NCBI GenBank assembly: GCA_014654035.1
Contig: JACWDQ010000006.1
Coordinates: 1-64,000, forward strand
DNA from: Pelagibacterales bacterium SAG-MED19
GTDB taxonomy: Bacteria > Pseudomonadota > Alphaproteobacteria > Pelagibacterales > Pelagibacteraceae
DNA: 64,000 nt
Reading direction: 5' to 3'
Made by a program: the position numbers and the translations under genes. Position 1 is the stretch's first letter, and every line of letters starts with the position of its first letter. The notes below the pieces were generated by a model that worked only from the letters and a program-made list of their open reading frames with translations, was not told the origin of the DNA and ran no database searches. Shown one piece after another: positions 8,055 through 18,570 of the stretch.

Positions 8055-11000
8055 ATGTTTATTACCGAATTAAGTATAAAAAGACCGACAGTATCTTGGG
8101 TCATGTCTCTAATTTTGATTGTTTTTGGATTATTTGTTTTTTGGAAATTACCAGTTAGAGAACTACCAAATGGTATTCAGCCACCTGTTGTACAAATTCA
8201 AGTAGATTATAAATCTGCTGCGGCTTCGATAGTAGATCAAGAAGTAACCCAGGTTGTTGAGGACGTGATTGGTGGTGCTGAAGGAATAAAAAATATTGAT
8301 TCTAAGTCTGAAAATGGAAGAAGTACAATAAATGTAGAATTTGATACAAGCATAGAATTAGATAATGCTGCTAATGATATTAGAGAGAGAGTTGCAAGAG
8401 TTGTTGATAACTTGCCATCCGAATCTGATCCTCCACAAATACTTAAAAGAGCAGCTGGTTTTACCACAACTATGTGGTTATCTCTATCATCATCAACTTG
8501 GAGTGATCTTGAGTTAGGAGACTATGCTGAAAGATATTTAGTTGATCAATTCTCAAGTGTAAAAAATGTTGGAAGAATAAGAGTTGGGGGATTAAGGGAG
8601 TTGAGTATTAGAGTATGGATAGATCCTATTAGACTTGCAGCTAATGATTTAACAATTAAAGAAGTTGAAACTGCAATGCGTGGAGAAAATATAAGTCTTC
8701 CGGCTGGTACACTTGAAGCGGACAATATTGATTTAACACTTAATTTAGATAAATCATATACTGATATTGATTCAATCAAACAGCTACCAATTAAAAAAAC
8801 CGGTAATAAAGTTATTTTACTATCTGATGTTGCTAACATAGAATTTGGTCCCGTTTCAGAAAAAACCCTTTTTAAAGCACAAACTAAAGATCAAATTAAT
8901 TTAAAGACTGTTGGAATTGGCATTTATGCTAGAAGCGGCGCCTCCACAGTTGAACTTTCAAAAGATATTAAGAAAAAAATTATTCAAGTTAAAAAATCTT
9001 TACCAGAAGAATTAGATTTAAGAGTTTCTTTTAACAGAGCAAACTATGTAGAGGCTGCGATTGAAGAGGTATATAAAACTTTGTTAATAGCTTTTGTTTT
9101 AGTCGTTTTAATAATTTATCTATTTCTAGGTAACTTAAAAGCCGTAATAGTACCTGCTATAGCGCTCCCTGTGAGCCTAATAGCCTCTTTTTTAGGCTTA
9201 TATTTATTTGGACTATCAATAAATATTTTCGTTCTTCTAAGCTTTATATTAGCTATAGGGATAATAACAGATGACTCTGTCATAATGACAGATGCGATAT
9301 ATAGAAGAATAGAAAATGGCGAAACTCCATTGGTTGCTGCTTACAAAGGTTCTAAACAAATTTCTTTTGCAATAGTTGCCACCACGTTAATTCTAGTTGC
9401 AGTATTTCTACCATTAATTTTTATCGAAGGAATTTCTGGAACATTATTTAAAGAAACGGCAATCGCTTTATCTTTTTCAATAGTTGTGTCATCTTTTGTA
9501 GCGTTAACGTTGTCTCCAATGCTTGCTAGTAAATTTCTTTATAAAAAAACATCGAAAAAACTTTTTATTCAAAAGTTTGAAAAGCTTTTCTTAAACTTTG
9601 CAAATTTTTATAAAGAGACTTTAGATATAATTGTAAATAAGACAAAAACTGTAAGTTTTTTCATAATCTTAATAGTTATTGCATCGGTATTATTATTTAA
9701 CTTTTCAAAAAAAGAATTATTGCCCATGGAAGATCGTGGAGCGTACTTAATTATTGGATTAACAGATGAGGGAACTTCTTTTGAATATACACAAGAACAA
9801 GCGCAGAAAGTAGAAGCAAGGCTTCTTCCACTTCTTCAAGCCGAGGATAGTCCATATTCAAGATTTATAATGAGGGTCCCTGGATTTGGAAATTCAGCTA
9901 ATTCATATAATAGTTTTATAATAATTGCTTTATTAGATGACTGGAAAAATCGAAAAAAGGGGCAAGAAGTTGTTTTGAGAGAGGCTATTGGAAAAATAGT
10001 AACTTTACCTCAAGCAGTGGCCTTCCCTATCTCTCCACAATCAATAAGAGTATCTAATTACAATAAACCTGTGCAAATGGTTATTTACGGAAGTACTTAT
10101 GAAGAACTTGAAGAAATACAAAAAAAAGTAATTAGAGAAATAAGATCTAATAAAAATCTTTCAAGAATAGAGTCTGATTACAATCGAAACAAGCCAGAGG
10201 TAAAATTAATAATTAATAAAAATAAAGCTAAAGATTTAGGTGTTTCTACTAAATCTATTGGTGAAACACTTGAAACTCTTTATGGAGGAAAAAAAATTAC
10301 AACTTTTAACAAATTAGGCAAAGAGTATCCTATAATTGTTCAACAATATTTGTCCGATAGAAGAAACAAAGAAGGTGTTTCGAAAATATTTGTTCGTTCG
10401 GAAACAAATGGAAAACTAATTTCTTTAGCAAATCTAGTTAGTTTTAAAGAAGAAGGCTCAGCAAAAGAACTTGCAAGGTATAATAGACAACCAGCAGTAA
10501 CAATTTCTGCAAATATTAATGAGGGCTATACTTTGACTGAAGCAATAAGTTTCTTTGAAGATGTAATGGTTGATTTAGCTCCAGAAAATCAGATTACTTG
10601 GAAAGGAAAGTCTGAGGAGATCAAAGAAACAAGTAATGAATTATTTATAATTTTTGCTTTAGCTTTGTTAACTGCATATTTGGTAATGGCAGCAACATTT
10701 AATTCTTTTATTCATCCGTTCATAATTATTTTAACTGTACCATTAGCTATTTTTGGTGGTTTGGTATTTATCATGTTTCTGAATAGTTCAGTAAATATTT
10801 TTTCTCAGATTGCTCTTATTATTCTGATAGGAATTTCAACAAAAAATAGTATTTTAATTGTTGATTATGCAAATCAAATAAGAACTACTGGAAAAAATAT
10901 TGAGTTAGCTGTTAAAGAGGCGTGTGCTGTAAGATTTAGACCCATTATAATGACATCATTAAGTACAATGATTGCAATGATACCATTAGTAATTGGAAAT

Positions 11001-11183
11001 ATCGGCCCTGGTGCTGGAGAGGGCTCTAGATTAGCTGTAGGTTCAACAATTTTAGGAGGAATGATTATTTCAACATTCTTTACTTTATACGTGACACCAT
11101 CAATGTACTTAGCGTTAGCTAAAAATACTAAAAGAATTGACGCTGTAGATTTGGAGCTTAAAAAAGAATTAACTAAAAAATAA
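8055..11183 (+). CDS. RND (HAE1/AcrB-type) multidrug efflux transporter
   Basis: 1042 aa; FITELSIKRPTVSWVMSLILIVFG, GIITDDSVIMTDAIYR, GISTKNSILIVDYANQIR motifs. Confidence 0.95.
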   Translation: MFITELSIKRPTVSWVMSLILIVFGLFVFWKLPVRELPNGIQPPVVQIQVDYKSAAASIVDQEVTQVVEDVIGGAEGIKNIDSKSENGRSTINVEFDTSIELDNAANDIRERVARVVDNLPSESDPPQILKRAAGFTTTMWLSLSSSTWSDLELGDYAERYLVDQFSSVKNVGRIRVGGLRELSIRVWIDPIRLAANDLTIKEVETAMRGENISLPAGTLEADNIDLTLNLDKSYTDIDSIKQLPIKKTGNKVILLSDVANIEFGPVSEKTLFKAQTKDQINLKTVGIGIYARSGASTVELSKDIKKKIIQVKKSLPEELDLRVSFNRANYVEAAIEEVYKTLLIAFVLVVLIIYLFLGNLKAVIVPAIALPVSLIASFLGLYLFGLSINIFVLLSFILAIGIITDDSVIMTDAIYRRIENGETPLVAAYKGSKQISFAIVATTLILVAVFLPLIFIEGISGTLFKETAIALSFSIVVSSFVALTLSPMLASKFLYKKTSKKLFIQKFEKLFLNFANFYKETLDIIVNKTKTVSFFIILIVIASVLLFNFSKKELLPMEDRGAYLIIGLTDEGTSFEYTQEQAQKVEARLLPLLQAEDSPYSRFIMRVPGFGNSANSYNSFIIIALLDDWKNRKKGQEVVLREAIGKIVTLPQAVAFPISPQSIRVSNYNKPVQMVIYGSTYEELEEIQKKVIREIRSNKNLSRIESDYNRNKPEVKLIINKNKAKDLGVSTKSIGETLETLYGGKKITTFNKLGKEYPIIVQQYLSDRRNKEGVSKIFVRSETNGKLISLANLVSFKEEGSAKELARYNRQPAVTISANINEGYTLTEAISFFEDVMVDLAPENQITWKGKSEEIKETSNELFIIFALALLTAYLVMAATFNSFIHPFIIILTVPLAIFGGLVFIMFLNSSVNIFSQIALIILIGISTKNSILIVDYANQIRTTGKNIELAVKEACAVRFRPIIMTSLSTMIAMIPLVIGNIGPGAGEGSRLAVGSTILGGMIISTFFTLYVTPSMYLALAKNTKRIDAVDLELKKELTKK

Positions 11184-11769
11184 TATATTTATTTTTATTA
11201 AGTGACTTTTTACATTCAAATAACTGTTTTTTATAAATATTAGATTGTATTTCAACTTTTTTTGCTAGTCCAATCACTTTTTTATTTTTTTTATAATATT
11301 TATAGTTTCCCCAGCCTTCATGATAAGCAAGATATTGTTTGAAAGCATCTTTCTTAGAAACTTTAAGAATAGATTCTGTTTTGTTTGTGTACCAACCAAT
11401 AAAGTCAACACTATCTTTAAATCTTGCTCTTGTGGCCAATTTATTACCCGTCTCTTTTTTGTATTGCTCCCAAGTTCCTTTTACTGCTTGAGAATAACCA
11501 AACGAACTGGAAGGTCTTTTATACGGTATTACCTTAAAAATTTTCTGCCTAGCTGGCTTTGCTAACCAATCAAAATCGGATTCCATTTTTATTATTGCTA
11601 ATTGAATATAAATTGGTGTTCCCCATTTTTTTTCAACTTTCTTTGTATGTTTATACCAAAGATATCTCTCACTAAAAATAGAACAACTATTTGAAGTATT
11701 GTTTGGAATAGAGGAGCATCCAGTTGTTAAAAAAAAAATCAAAACGATTAATCTATTTATTAGGGACAT
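11173..11769 (-). CDS. Lipoprotein with SLT-type lytic transglycosylase domain
   Basis: Lipobox TTGCS; IKMESDFDWLAKPARQK...SSSFGYSQAVKGTWEQYK...YLAYHEGWGNY. Confidence 0.75.
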   Translation of the reverse strand: MSLINRLIVLIFFLTTGCSSIPNNTSNSCSIFSERYLWYKHTKKVEKKWGTPIYIQLAIIKMESDFDWLAKPARQKIFKVIPYKRPSSSFGYSQAVKGTWEQYKKETGNKLATRARFKDSVDFIGWYTNKTESILKVSKKDAFKQYLAYHEGWGNYKYYKKNKKVIGLAKKVEIQSNIYKKQLFECKKSLNKNKYIIF

Positions 11770-12145
11770 ATTTATTTATAATATTCTTAATCAAAATTAC
11801 CATCAAGACTCCTAATAAGTTTCCAAACAAATCTGACCATTGAAAACTTCGCTCAGGTATAAACAAATGAAATATTTCAAGAATTATTGATAAAAAAATT
11901 AGATAAATTATTAGATATTTGATTTTTTTGATTTCCAAATAACTCATAAAACCAATAATCGAAATTAGACAAAATACATAAAAGTGATTCGACGAAATAA
12001 AAAAATCTGGAGTAATTTGAGGTTGTATACTTTTATTGTCATATATGATCATACCCAATAAGCTTCCCGGAAAAAGATATAAAAAAATCAAACAAAAGTT
12101 TGTAAAATAAAATATTACTTTAAATTTTGAAAAAATTTTTATCAT
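11753..12145 (-). CDS. VanZ-like membrane protein
   Basis: Four TM segments; LEIFHLFIPERSFQWSDLFGNLLGV typical of VanZ-like proteins. Confidence 0.7.
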   Translation of the reverse strand: MIKIFSKFKVIFYFTNFCLIFLYLFPGSLLGMIIYDNKSIQPQITPDFFISSNHFYVFCLISIIGFMSYLEIKKIKYLIIYLIFLSIILEIFHLFIPERSFQWSDLFGNLLGVLMVILIKNIINKYVPNK

Positions 12146-12190
12146 TTAATTATATAGTTTTATTTATAAATATATTTTAGAAATAACAAT

Positions 12191-12904
12191 ATGAGTTTTT
12201 TAATTTTAGTAAGACATGGACAAAGTATTTGGAATCTAGAAAATAAATTCACAGGCTGGGTAGATGTTGATCTTACAGAACAAGGAAAATTGGAGGCAGA
12301 AAAAGCCGGAAAAATTATACGGGAAAAAGGTATCAAAATTGATTATTATTATTCGTCAATTCAATTGAGAGCAAATCATACATTAAAAATTATTCAAAAA
12401 GTTTTTAATGATGAAAAAAATTTCACTAGAGCATGGCAATTAAATGAAAGACATTATGGTGCTCTAACTGGTTTAAACAAAATTGAGATGAAGAAAAAAA
12501 TTGGCGAAAAAAAAATACATGAATTTCGAAGATCATGGGATTTAAGACCAGATCCCCTTAGCAAAGACAGCCCATACCATCCAATAAATATTGATACATA
12601 TAAAAAAATATCTGAAAAAATAATTCCAGATACTGAGTCTTTAAAAGACACTTATGAAAGAGTATTAAAATATTTTAAACAAGAAATTAAAGAAAAGTTA
12701 ATTCAAAAAAATGTTTTAATTTCAGCTCATGGAAATTCTATAAGAGCATTATGTAAATATTTATTCGAGCTAGATAATGATCAAATCTCTGGCCTTGAAA
12801 TACCGACTGGCAACCCATTAATTATCGAATTTGATAAAGAAATGAAAATAAAAAGTTGCGAATATTTAGATAAGGAGCGATCTAAAGATCTGCTAGTTTT
12901 TTAA
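12191..12904 (+). CDS. gpmA: 2,3-bisphosphoglycerate-dependent phosphoglycerate mutase
   Basis: LVRHGQSIWNLENKFTGWVDVDLTEQG, LNERHYGALTGLNK, ISAHGNSIRAL. Confidence 0.95.
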   Translation: MSFLILVRHGQSIWNLENKFTGWVDVDLTEQGKLEAEKAGKIIREKGIKIDYYYSSIQLRANHTLKIIQKVFNDEKNFTRAWQLNERHYGALTGLNKIEMKKKIGEKKIHEFRRSWDLRPDPLSKDSPYHPINIDTYKKISEKIIPDTESLKDTYERVLKYFKQEIKEKLIQKNVLISAHGNSIRALCKYLFELDNDQISGLEIPTGNPLIIEFDKEMKIKSCEYLDKERSKDLLVF

Positions 12905-13571
12905 AGATTTCTGAATTAGTTAAATGACGAAATTTTATTAAACTTTCAAATCCATTAAGTTCTTTTTTTTCTAATAATTCATCCCAAATTTCATTTATTG
13001 GAAAATTAATTTTTTGACGTTTTTTAAGTAAATTTTTATTAAGTATCTGACAACCAATATAAATAAATTTTTTATTGTTATTTTTTTTTAAAAGATTTTT
13101 CGTTAAATCAAAGTCACCAGAAAGATTCTTATCAAAACTCAAATCTTTTTTTGTGACTAAAAGTATATTTGTCAATTTATTTAAAAAATAGAGATTTTGC
13201 ATTTTTTTTATTTCATCAACATATCCATCACCCCAAATTGTGTCTGGATTTAAAATTAAAAAATCATCACTCTCCGAATAATTAGACATATTAACTATAC
13301 CACCACCAGTATTTAAAATATCTCTTCCATCCTCAATTATCTCTATTTCTATTGGAAATTTTGTATTTTTAATAAAATCAAAAATCTGTTGTTTTAAATA
13401 AAATGTATTTAATAAAATTTTTTTGATTTTTAATTTTATTAACATACTTATACAGCCCTCCAACAATGTTTTATTATTTATTTTTAATAATGGTTTTGGA
13501 GTCTTTAATGTTAAAGGATTTAACCTTTTTCCAAAACCTGCACATAAGATTAAAGCAGTATCAATTTTCAT
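12882..13571 (-). CDS. murU: Nucleotidyltransferase, probable N-acetylmuramate-alpha-1-phosphate uridylyltransferase (MurU-like)
   Basis: ALILCAGFGKRLNPLTLKTPKPLLKINNKTLLE; neighbour of AmgK-like kinase. Confidence 0.75.
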   Translation of the reverse strand: MKIDTALILCAGFGKRLNPLTLKTPKPLLKINNKTLLEGCISMLIKLKIKKILLNTFYLKQQIFDFIKNTKFPIEIEIIEDGRDILNTGGGIVNMSNYSESDDFLILNPDTIWGDGYVDEIKKMQNLYFLNKLTNILLVTKKDLSFDKNLSGDFDLTKNLLKKNNNKKFIYIGCQILNKNLLKKRQKINFPINEIWDELLEKKELNGFESLIKFRHLTNSEIFKKLADL

Positions 13572-14493
13572 TAATTTTTCCTCTAAAATTTTTTTTTAAA
13601 AGATCTTTTAGATCTATAAATATTTCATTATTGTTAATTCTTAAATTAATTAATTTCCATGCGTATGGAATCAATTTTAAATATTTTTTTTTCCCATCTC
13701 TTTTTGAAAGTCTTGTAAATATTCCAATTATTTTTAAATTTCTGAGTATTGATAGTATTTCAAAATCATTTTTAAATTTATCTTTATTCAGTATTTTCTG
13801 TTTGTTGATATACATTTTATAAACTTGATTTTTAAAAGAGATGGAAGTTTTCAATCTAACATCATCTATCAAAGACGCTAAATCATAAGCTTTATTTCCT
13901 ATAAGCGCATCTTGGCTGTCAATTACTCCTAATTTATCATGATGAAGCATTAAATTAGAAACATGAAAGTCTCTATGAACAAAAACATTATTTCTTAATT
14001 TTAAATGAGAAACTAATGTATTAGTAATTTTTTTAAATTTTTCTCTGAATTTTTTTTTATTTTTTTTAACGTACCAATCAATAAATAAATTTGCCTCTTG
14101 TAAAAGAATTTCTTTTTTATATTCAGGAATAACATATGTATTTTTTTTAAAATTTTTAATTTTTCTATTTTTGATTGTCTGAATTTTGTCTAATATTTTT
14201 ATTATTTTTTTAAAATAAAAAAAACCTTTATTCTTTTTTTTTTTTAGAATTTTATAAATTGTGTCATTACCAAAATCTTGTATTTCAATGTAATTTTTTT
14301 TGTAATCTTCTTGATATAATTTTGGAGCTAAAATCCTATTTTTATTCAAAATTTTATTTATTGCATCATACACTAAAAGGTTTTTAAACTTTTCTTTTTT
14401 TGAGTAAACTATTACTGAGTGAAAATTTTTATTTTTTTTTCTAAAAAACTCTCGATACGATGCATCACCTTTAATCTTCTTTAAGTTTTTCAT
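13561..14493 (-). CDS. amgK: Aminoglycoside phosphotransferase-fold kinase, probable anomeric amino-sugar kinase (AmgK-like)
   Basis: VFVHRDFHVSNLMLHHDKLGVIDSQDALIGNKAYDLASLIDD; gene order amgK-murU with tsaE upstream. Confidence 0.75.
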   Translation of the reverse strand: MKNLKKIKGDASYREFFRKKNKNFHSVIVYSKKEKFKNLLVYDAINKILNKNRILAPKLYQEDYKKNYIEIQDFGNDTIYKILKKKKNKGFFYFKKIIKILDKIQTIKNRKIKNFKKNTYVIPEYKKEILLQEANLFIDWYVKKNKKKFREKFKKITNTLVSHLKLRNNVFVHRDFHVSNLMLHHDKLGVIDSQDALIGNKAYDLASLIDDVRLKTSISFKNQVYKMYINKQKILNKDKFKNDFEILSILRNLKIIGIFTRLSKRDGKKKYLKLIPYAWKLINLRINNNEIFIDLKDLLKKNFRGKINEN

Positions 14494-14499
14494 TAAAAA

Positions 14500-14955
14500 T
14501 TACAAAACTAATCCTCTAACTTGAACAGATCTTTTTTTATGATCATCTTCATATTTGAAAATTAACTCTATCAAATTTTTTGGTTTTTCTTTAATTAATT
14601 GTGGCCATTCAACTAGAGTAATTGCATTTAAACTATCTTCAAATATACCTAAATTTTTCAATTCTTCGTCTGTTTTTAATCTGAATAGATCATAATGATT
14701 TATTTTTATTTGATTAATTTGATACTCATTTAACAAATTAAATGTTGGACTTGTTACTTCTGTTTGTTTTAGTTTATTTTCTTTTTGTAAATTGTTTATT
14801 AAATATTTAATAAAAGTTGTTTTACCTACTCCCATTTCTCCGTATAAAAAAACTATACTGCCAATTTTCAACTTTTTTTGAATTTTATGTGCTAATTCCT
14901 CTGTTTGTTTTTCTGAAGATGAATCTATTACATTGTTGCTAGTAGCGGTAGGCAT
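14500..14955 (-). CDS. tsaE: tRNA threonylcarbamoyladenosine biosynthesis ATPase TsaE
   Basis: [49 protein letters not shown]. Confidence 0.92.
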   Translation of the reverse strand: MPTATSNNVIDSSSEKQTEELAHKIQKKLKIGSIVFLYGEMGVGKTTFIKYLINNLQKENKLKQTEVTSPTFNLLNEYQINQIKINHYDLFRLKTDEELKNLGIFEDSLNAITLVEWPQLIKEKPKNLIELIFKYEDDHKKRSVQVRGLVL

Positions 14956-16225
14956 TTGGTTTAAAGGGACCTTCTACTCCAACACTAATATAGTCTGCTT
15001 GTTCTTTTGATAACTTTGTTAATTTTGCACCTACCTTTTTAAGATGTAGTGTTGCAACTTTTTCATCTAAATGTTTAGGTAAAACATAAACTTTGTTTTC
15101 ATAATTTTTATGATTATTCCATAGCTCTATTTGTGCAATGACTTGATTTGTAAATGAAGCACTCATTACAAAACTTGGATGACCTGTTGCACATCCTAGA
15201 TTTACCAATCTACCTTCTGCTAAAAGAATTATTCTTTTTTTACTTGGTAGTTCTATCTCGTGAACTTGAGGTTTTACCTCTGTCCATTTATAATTTTTTA
15301 AGGCTTCAACTTGAATTTCATTATCAAAGTGTCCAATATTACAAAGAATAGCTCTATCTTTCATATCTCTCATGTGATCTGCCGTAACAATATCTTTGTT
15401 ACCTGTAGCAGTCACAACAATATCTGCTTTACTTATTGCTTCCTCCATCAAAACAACCTCATATCCTTCCATTGCAGCCTGTAATGCACAAATAGGATCT
15501 GCTTCTGTGACTAAAACTCTCGCTCCACTTTGTCTTAATGAGGCAGCACTACCTTTTCCTACATCACCAAAACCTGCAACAACTGCAATTTTTCCTGACA
15601 TCATAACATCAGTTGCCCTTCTTATCCCGTCAACTAAACTTTCTCTGCATCCATAAAGATTGTCAAATTTTGATTTAGTTACAGAGTCATTTACATTGAT
15701 TGCTGGAAGTAAGAGAGATTTATCTTTTTCCATTTTGTTTAAAGCTTTTATTCCAGTTGTCGTTTCTTCTGAAACACCTTTCACATCTTTCAATAAATCT
15801 TTATATTCATTGTGCATTATAGCAGTGAGATCGCCGCCATCATCTAATAACATATTTGGTTTCCAGTCTTTTTTACCAACAATAGTTTGTTTGATACACC
15901 ACAGATATTCCTCCTCAGTTTCACCTTTCCAGGCATAAACAGGTACGCCAGCTTTTGCAATTGCTGCAGCAGCGTGATCTTGTGTTGAAAAAATATTACA
16001 AGAAGACCATCTTACTTCGGCACCTAAGTCTACTAAAGTTTCAATTAAAACTGCGGTTTGAATTGTCATATGCAAACAGCCAATGATCTTTGCACCTTTT
16101 AATGGAGATTTCCCTGCATACTCTTCTCTAAGAGCCATCAACCCAGGCATCTCACTTTCTGCAATTGAAATTTCTTTTCGTCCAAATTCTGCTTGGGATA
16201 TATCTTTTACTTTGAAATCTTCCAT
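14939..16225 (-). CDS. ahcY: S-adenosylhomocysteine hydrolase
   Basis: [54 protein letters not shown]-terminal KPNAYRY. Confidence 0.97.
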   Translation of the reverse strand: MEDFKVKDISQAEFGRKEISIAESEMPGLMALREEYAGKSPLKGAKIIGCLHMTIQTAVLIETLVDLGAEVRWSSCNIFSTQDHAAAAIAKAGVPVYAWKGETEEEYLWCIKQTIVGKKDWKPNMLLDDGGDLTAIMHNEYKDLLKDVKGVSEETTTGIKALNKMEKDKSLLLPAINVNDSVTKSKFDNLYGCRESLVDGIRRATDVMMSGKIAVVAGFGDVGKGSAASLRQSGARVLVTEADPICALQAAMEGYEVVLMEEAISKADIVVTATGNKDIVTADHMRDMKDRAILCNIGHFDNEIQVEALKNYKWTEVKPQVHEIELPSKKRIILLAEGRLVNLGCATGHPSFVMSASFTNQVIAQIELWNNHKNYENKVYVLPKHLDEKVATLHLKKVGAKLTKLSKEQADYISVGVEGPFKPNAYRY

Positions 16226-16270
16226 GGGGGGTCTTCTAGCAATAAAGTATTAATTAATCAATAGCACACT

Positions 16271-17812
16271 TTACAATTTAGGAAATATTATTTCCATACT
16301 TGCTCCCTTCTGACCTACCCTATTAGAAGCTTTAATTGTAGCATTATGTAAATCAACTAAATTTTTAACTATGTTTAGACCAAGTCCTGAATGTTGTCCG
16401 AATTTATCCGGTCTATTACTATAAAATCTTTTAAATATTTTGTTTGTATCTTTTTCTTTAAATCCTTCACCTTCATCTAAAATATGGACTATTACTTGAT
16501 TTTCATTTGATTTTGAAACCTTTACAACTATCTCTTTATTGTCTTCACTAAAAGAAACTGCATTGTCTAAAAGATTTGCTATTATTTGTTCAATTCTATT
16601 TTCAATTCCATTAACAAAATATTTGTTTTTTTTGTCATTTTCATATGAAATTTCTATACCTCTTTTTAATTTATAAATATTATTAAAATCATCCACAACG
16701 GATTTTATAATTGGTTCAATATCTAGTTTTTTTATTTTTTCTCTACTCAAAGCAACCTCGTCCTTTAACATTTGAGAATAGTCAGTAATTAATCTTTCAA
16801 TTCTTTGTACATCATGACTTAATATATTGATTAACTTGATTCTTTGATCAATATCATTTGCATCTTGTAAAATTTCAGAAGCACTTTTTAAAGAAGCAAG
16901 AGGATTTCTAATTTCATGAACAAGATCTGTAGAAAAATTTTCTGCATGAGTTATTCTTTTTTGTAATTCTAACGTCATATCATCTAAAGAGTTTGAAAGT
17001 AGACCTAATTCATCATTTCTTAACTTTAATGTATCGATATTAGTTGTCTTAGGATTTTTATTTTTTATTGTTTTTGTGTAACTTACTAAATTTTTAATTG
17101 GTTTTAAAAAGTATCTATTTAGAACAAATGAAAAAATTAAAATTACTATACCAACTGCGATTGCAGTTCTTATAATAAAAGTCTTTCTTTCATCTATTGC
17201 AGCTTTAATATCATTAGCGTTCTCTGTTATAGCTAAATAACCAATATTTTGACCATTTTGCATTACATTTTTAATTGTAGTTAATTTAAATTTATTAAAT
17301 TCCTCTTGGGTAAATGTGAAAGGTATTCCAAAATTTTTTGAAGCTGCATAATTAAACAATACATCATTTAATGAAACAGAATTATCTTTTCCAATATTTA
17401 TATTTTTTGTCTCAGTGATTTCTTTCGTTTTTTTTTCATTCAATACTTCGAGTTCTACTGTATCCAATCTGGTTGTAAAAGATCTTGGGTCAAGATCTAA
17501 GGTATCAGTATCTCCAACTAAATTTAATTCATTATCAAAAAATATTACTCTATCTAAATTTTGAAAAAGAAATCGCGTAGAAAATAGAAAACTTCTGATG
17601 TCTTCCTCGACAAATTTAACATTTAATCTAGTTAAATTATCAATGGTATTATTTATAACTTCGATATGAATAGATGATTTTTTTTTAATTAAATTTGGTT
17701 GAACATTTTTAATGTAAATAAATGTAAATAAACCAATAATTGTAAAAAAAATTAAGTTTATAAATAAAAATTTTTTTAAAATTGAAAGATTTTTAAGAAT
17801 ATTGTTGAACAT
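16271..17812 (-). CDS. chvG: Sensor histidine kinase ChvG-like
   Basis: HAMP plus HisKA box DLVHEIRNPLASLKSASEIL and HATPase GSGLGLNIVKNLV-type motif; paired with ChvI. Confidence 0.9.
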   Translation of the reverse strand: MFNNILKNLSILKKFLFINLIFFTIIGLFTFIYIKNVQPNLIKKKSSIHIEVINNTIDNLTRLNVKFVEEDIRSFLFSTRFLFQNLDRVIFFDNELNLVGDTDTLDLDPRSFTTRLDTVELEVLNEKKTKEITETKNINIGKDNSVSLNDVLFNYAASKNFGIPFTFTQEEFNKFKLTTIKNVMQNGQNIGYLAITENANDIKAAIDERKTFIIRTAIAVGIVILIFSFVLNRYFLKPIKNLVSYTKTIKNKNPKTTNIDTLKLRNDELGLLSNSLDDMTLELQKRITHAENFSTDLVHEIRNPLASLKSASEILQDANDIDQRIKLINILSHDVQRIERLITDYSQMLKDEVALSREKIKKLDIEPIIKSVVDDFNNIYKLKRGIEISYENDKKNKYFVNGIENRIEQIIANLLDNAVSFSEDNKEIVVKVSKSNENQVIVHILDEGEGFKEKDTNKIFKRFYSNRPDKFGQHSGLGLNIVKNLVDLHNATIKASNRVGQKGASMEIIFPKL

Positions 17813-18519
17813 TAGCTAACATTCCATCTATATCCACTTCCATATCTAGTTTCAATAGCTGAGAAATCAGGATCAACTTTTTTAAATTTTTTTCTAATTC
17901 TTTTGACGTGACTATCAATTGTTCTATCTTCTATATCAGTATCTTCTCTGTAAGCTATATCCATTAATTGTGCTCTCTCTTTAATAATTCCTGGTCTTTT
18001 TGCCAATTCTTTCACTAATAAAAATTCTGTTGTTGTTAATTTATCTGGTAATTGTTTTCCATCCCATTCACATTCCAATTGCGACGGATCTAACTTGAGT
18101 TTGCCATGAGAAATTATACTTTTATTTTCCTCGATAGTATCTTTCGTATCTTTTTTTCTGAGTTGAACTCTAATTCTTTCGATTAAAACTTTAATAGAAA
18201 ATCCTCCGGATTTTTTAACAAAATCATCTGCACCTAATTTTAAACCTAATAACTCATCAATTTCATCATCCTTGGATGTCAAAAATATCACAGGCAAAGA
18301 AGTTTTTTTTCTTAATTTTTTTAGTAACTCTTCTCCATCCATTTTAGGCATCTTAATATCAATTATTGCTAAATCAGGAGGGATTCTTGTCAAACCAATT
18401 AAAGCACTTTCTCCATCAATATAAGTTTGAACTTTAAATCCTTCTTTTTCTAAAGCTATACTAAGACTTGTTAAAATATTTCTATCATCATCAATTAAAG
18501 CAATTGTCTGTTTGTGCAT
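17812..18519 (-). CDS. chvI: DNA-binding response regulator ChvI-like (OmpR family)
   Basis: IALIDDDRNILTSLSIALEKEGF receiver; wHTH RTIDSHVKRIRKKFK. Confidence 0.92.
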   Translation of the reverse strand: MHKQTIALIDDDRNILTSLSIALEKEGFKVQTYIDGESALIGLTRIPPDLAIIDIKMPKMDGEELLKKLRKKTSLPVIFLTSKDDEIDELLGLKLGADDFVKKSGGFSIKVLIERIRVQLRKKDTKDTIEENKSIISHGKLKLDPSQLECEWDGKQLPDKLTTTEFLLVKELAKRPGIIKERAQLMDIAYREDTDIEDRTIDSHVKRIRKKFKKVDPDFSAIETRYGSGYRWNVS

Positions 18520-18570
18520 ATTTGATTATAAAAATACTAAATTGTTCTAATTTGGGCAATCATATTAAAA

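Noticed and set aside
12879-12893. GATCTAAAGATC near the gpmA 3' end as a terminator
   Set aside because: 5-bp stem with 2-nt loop is implausible and lies in coding sequence.
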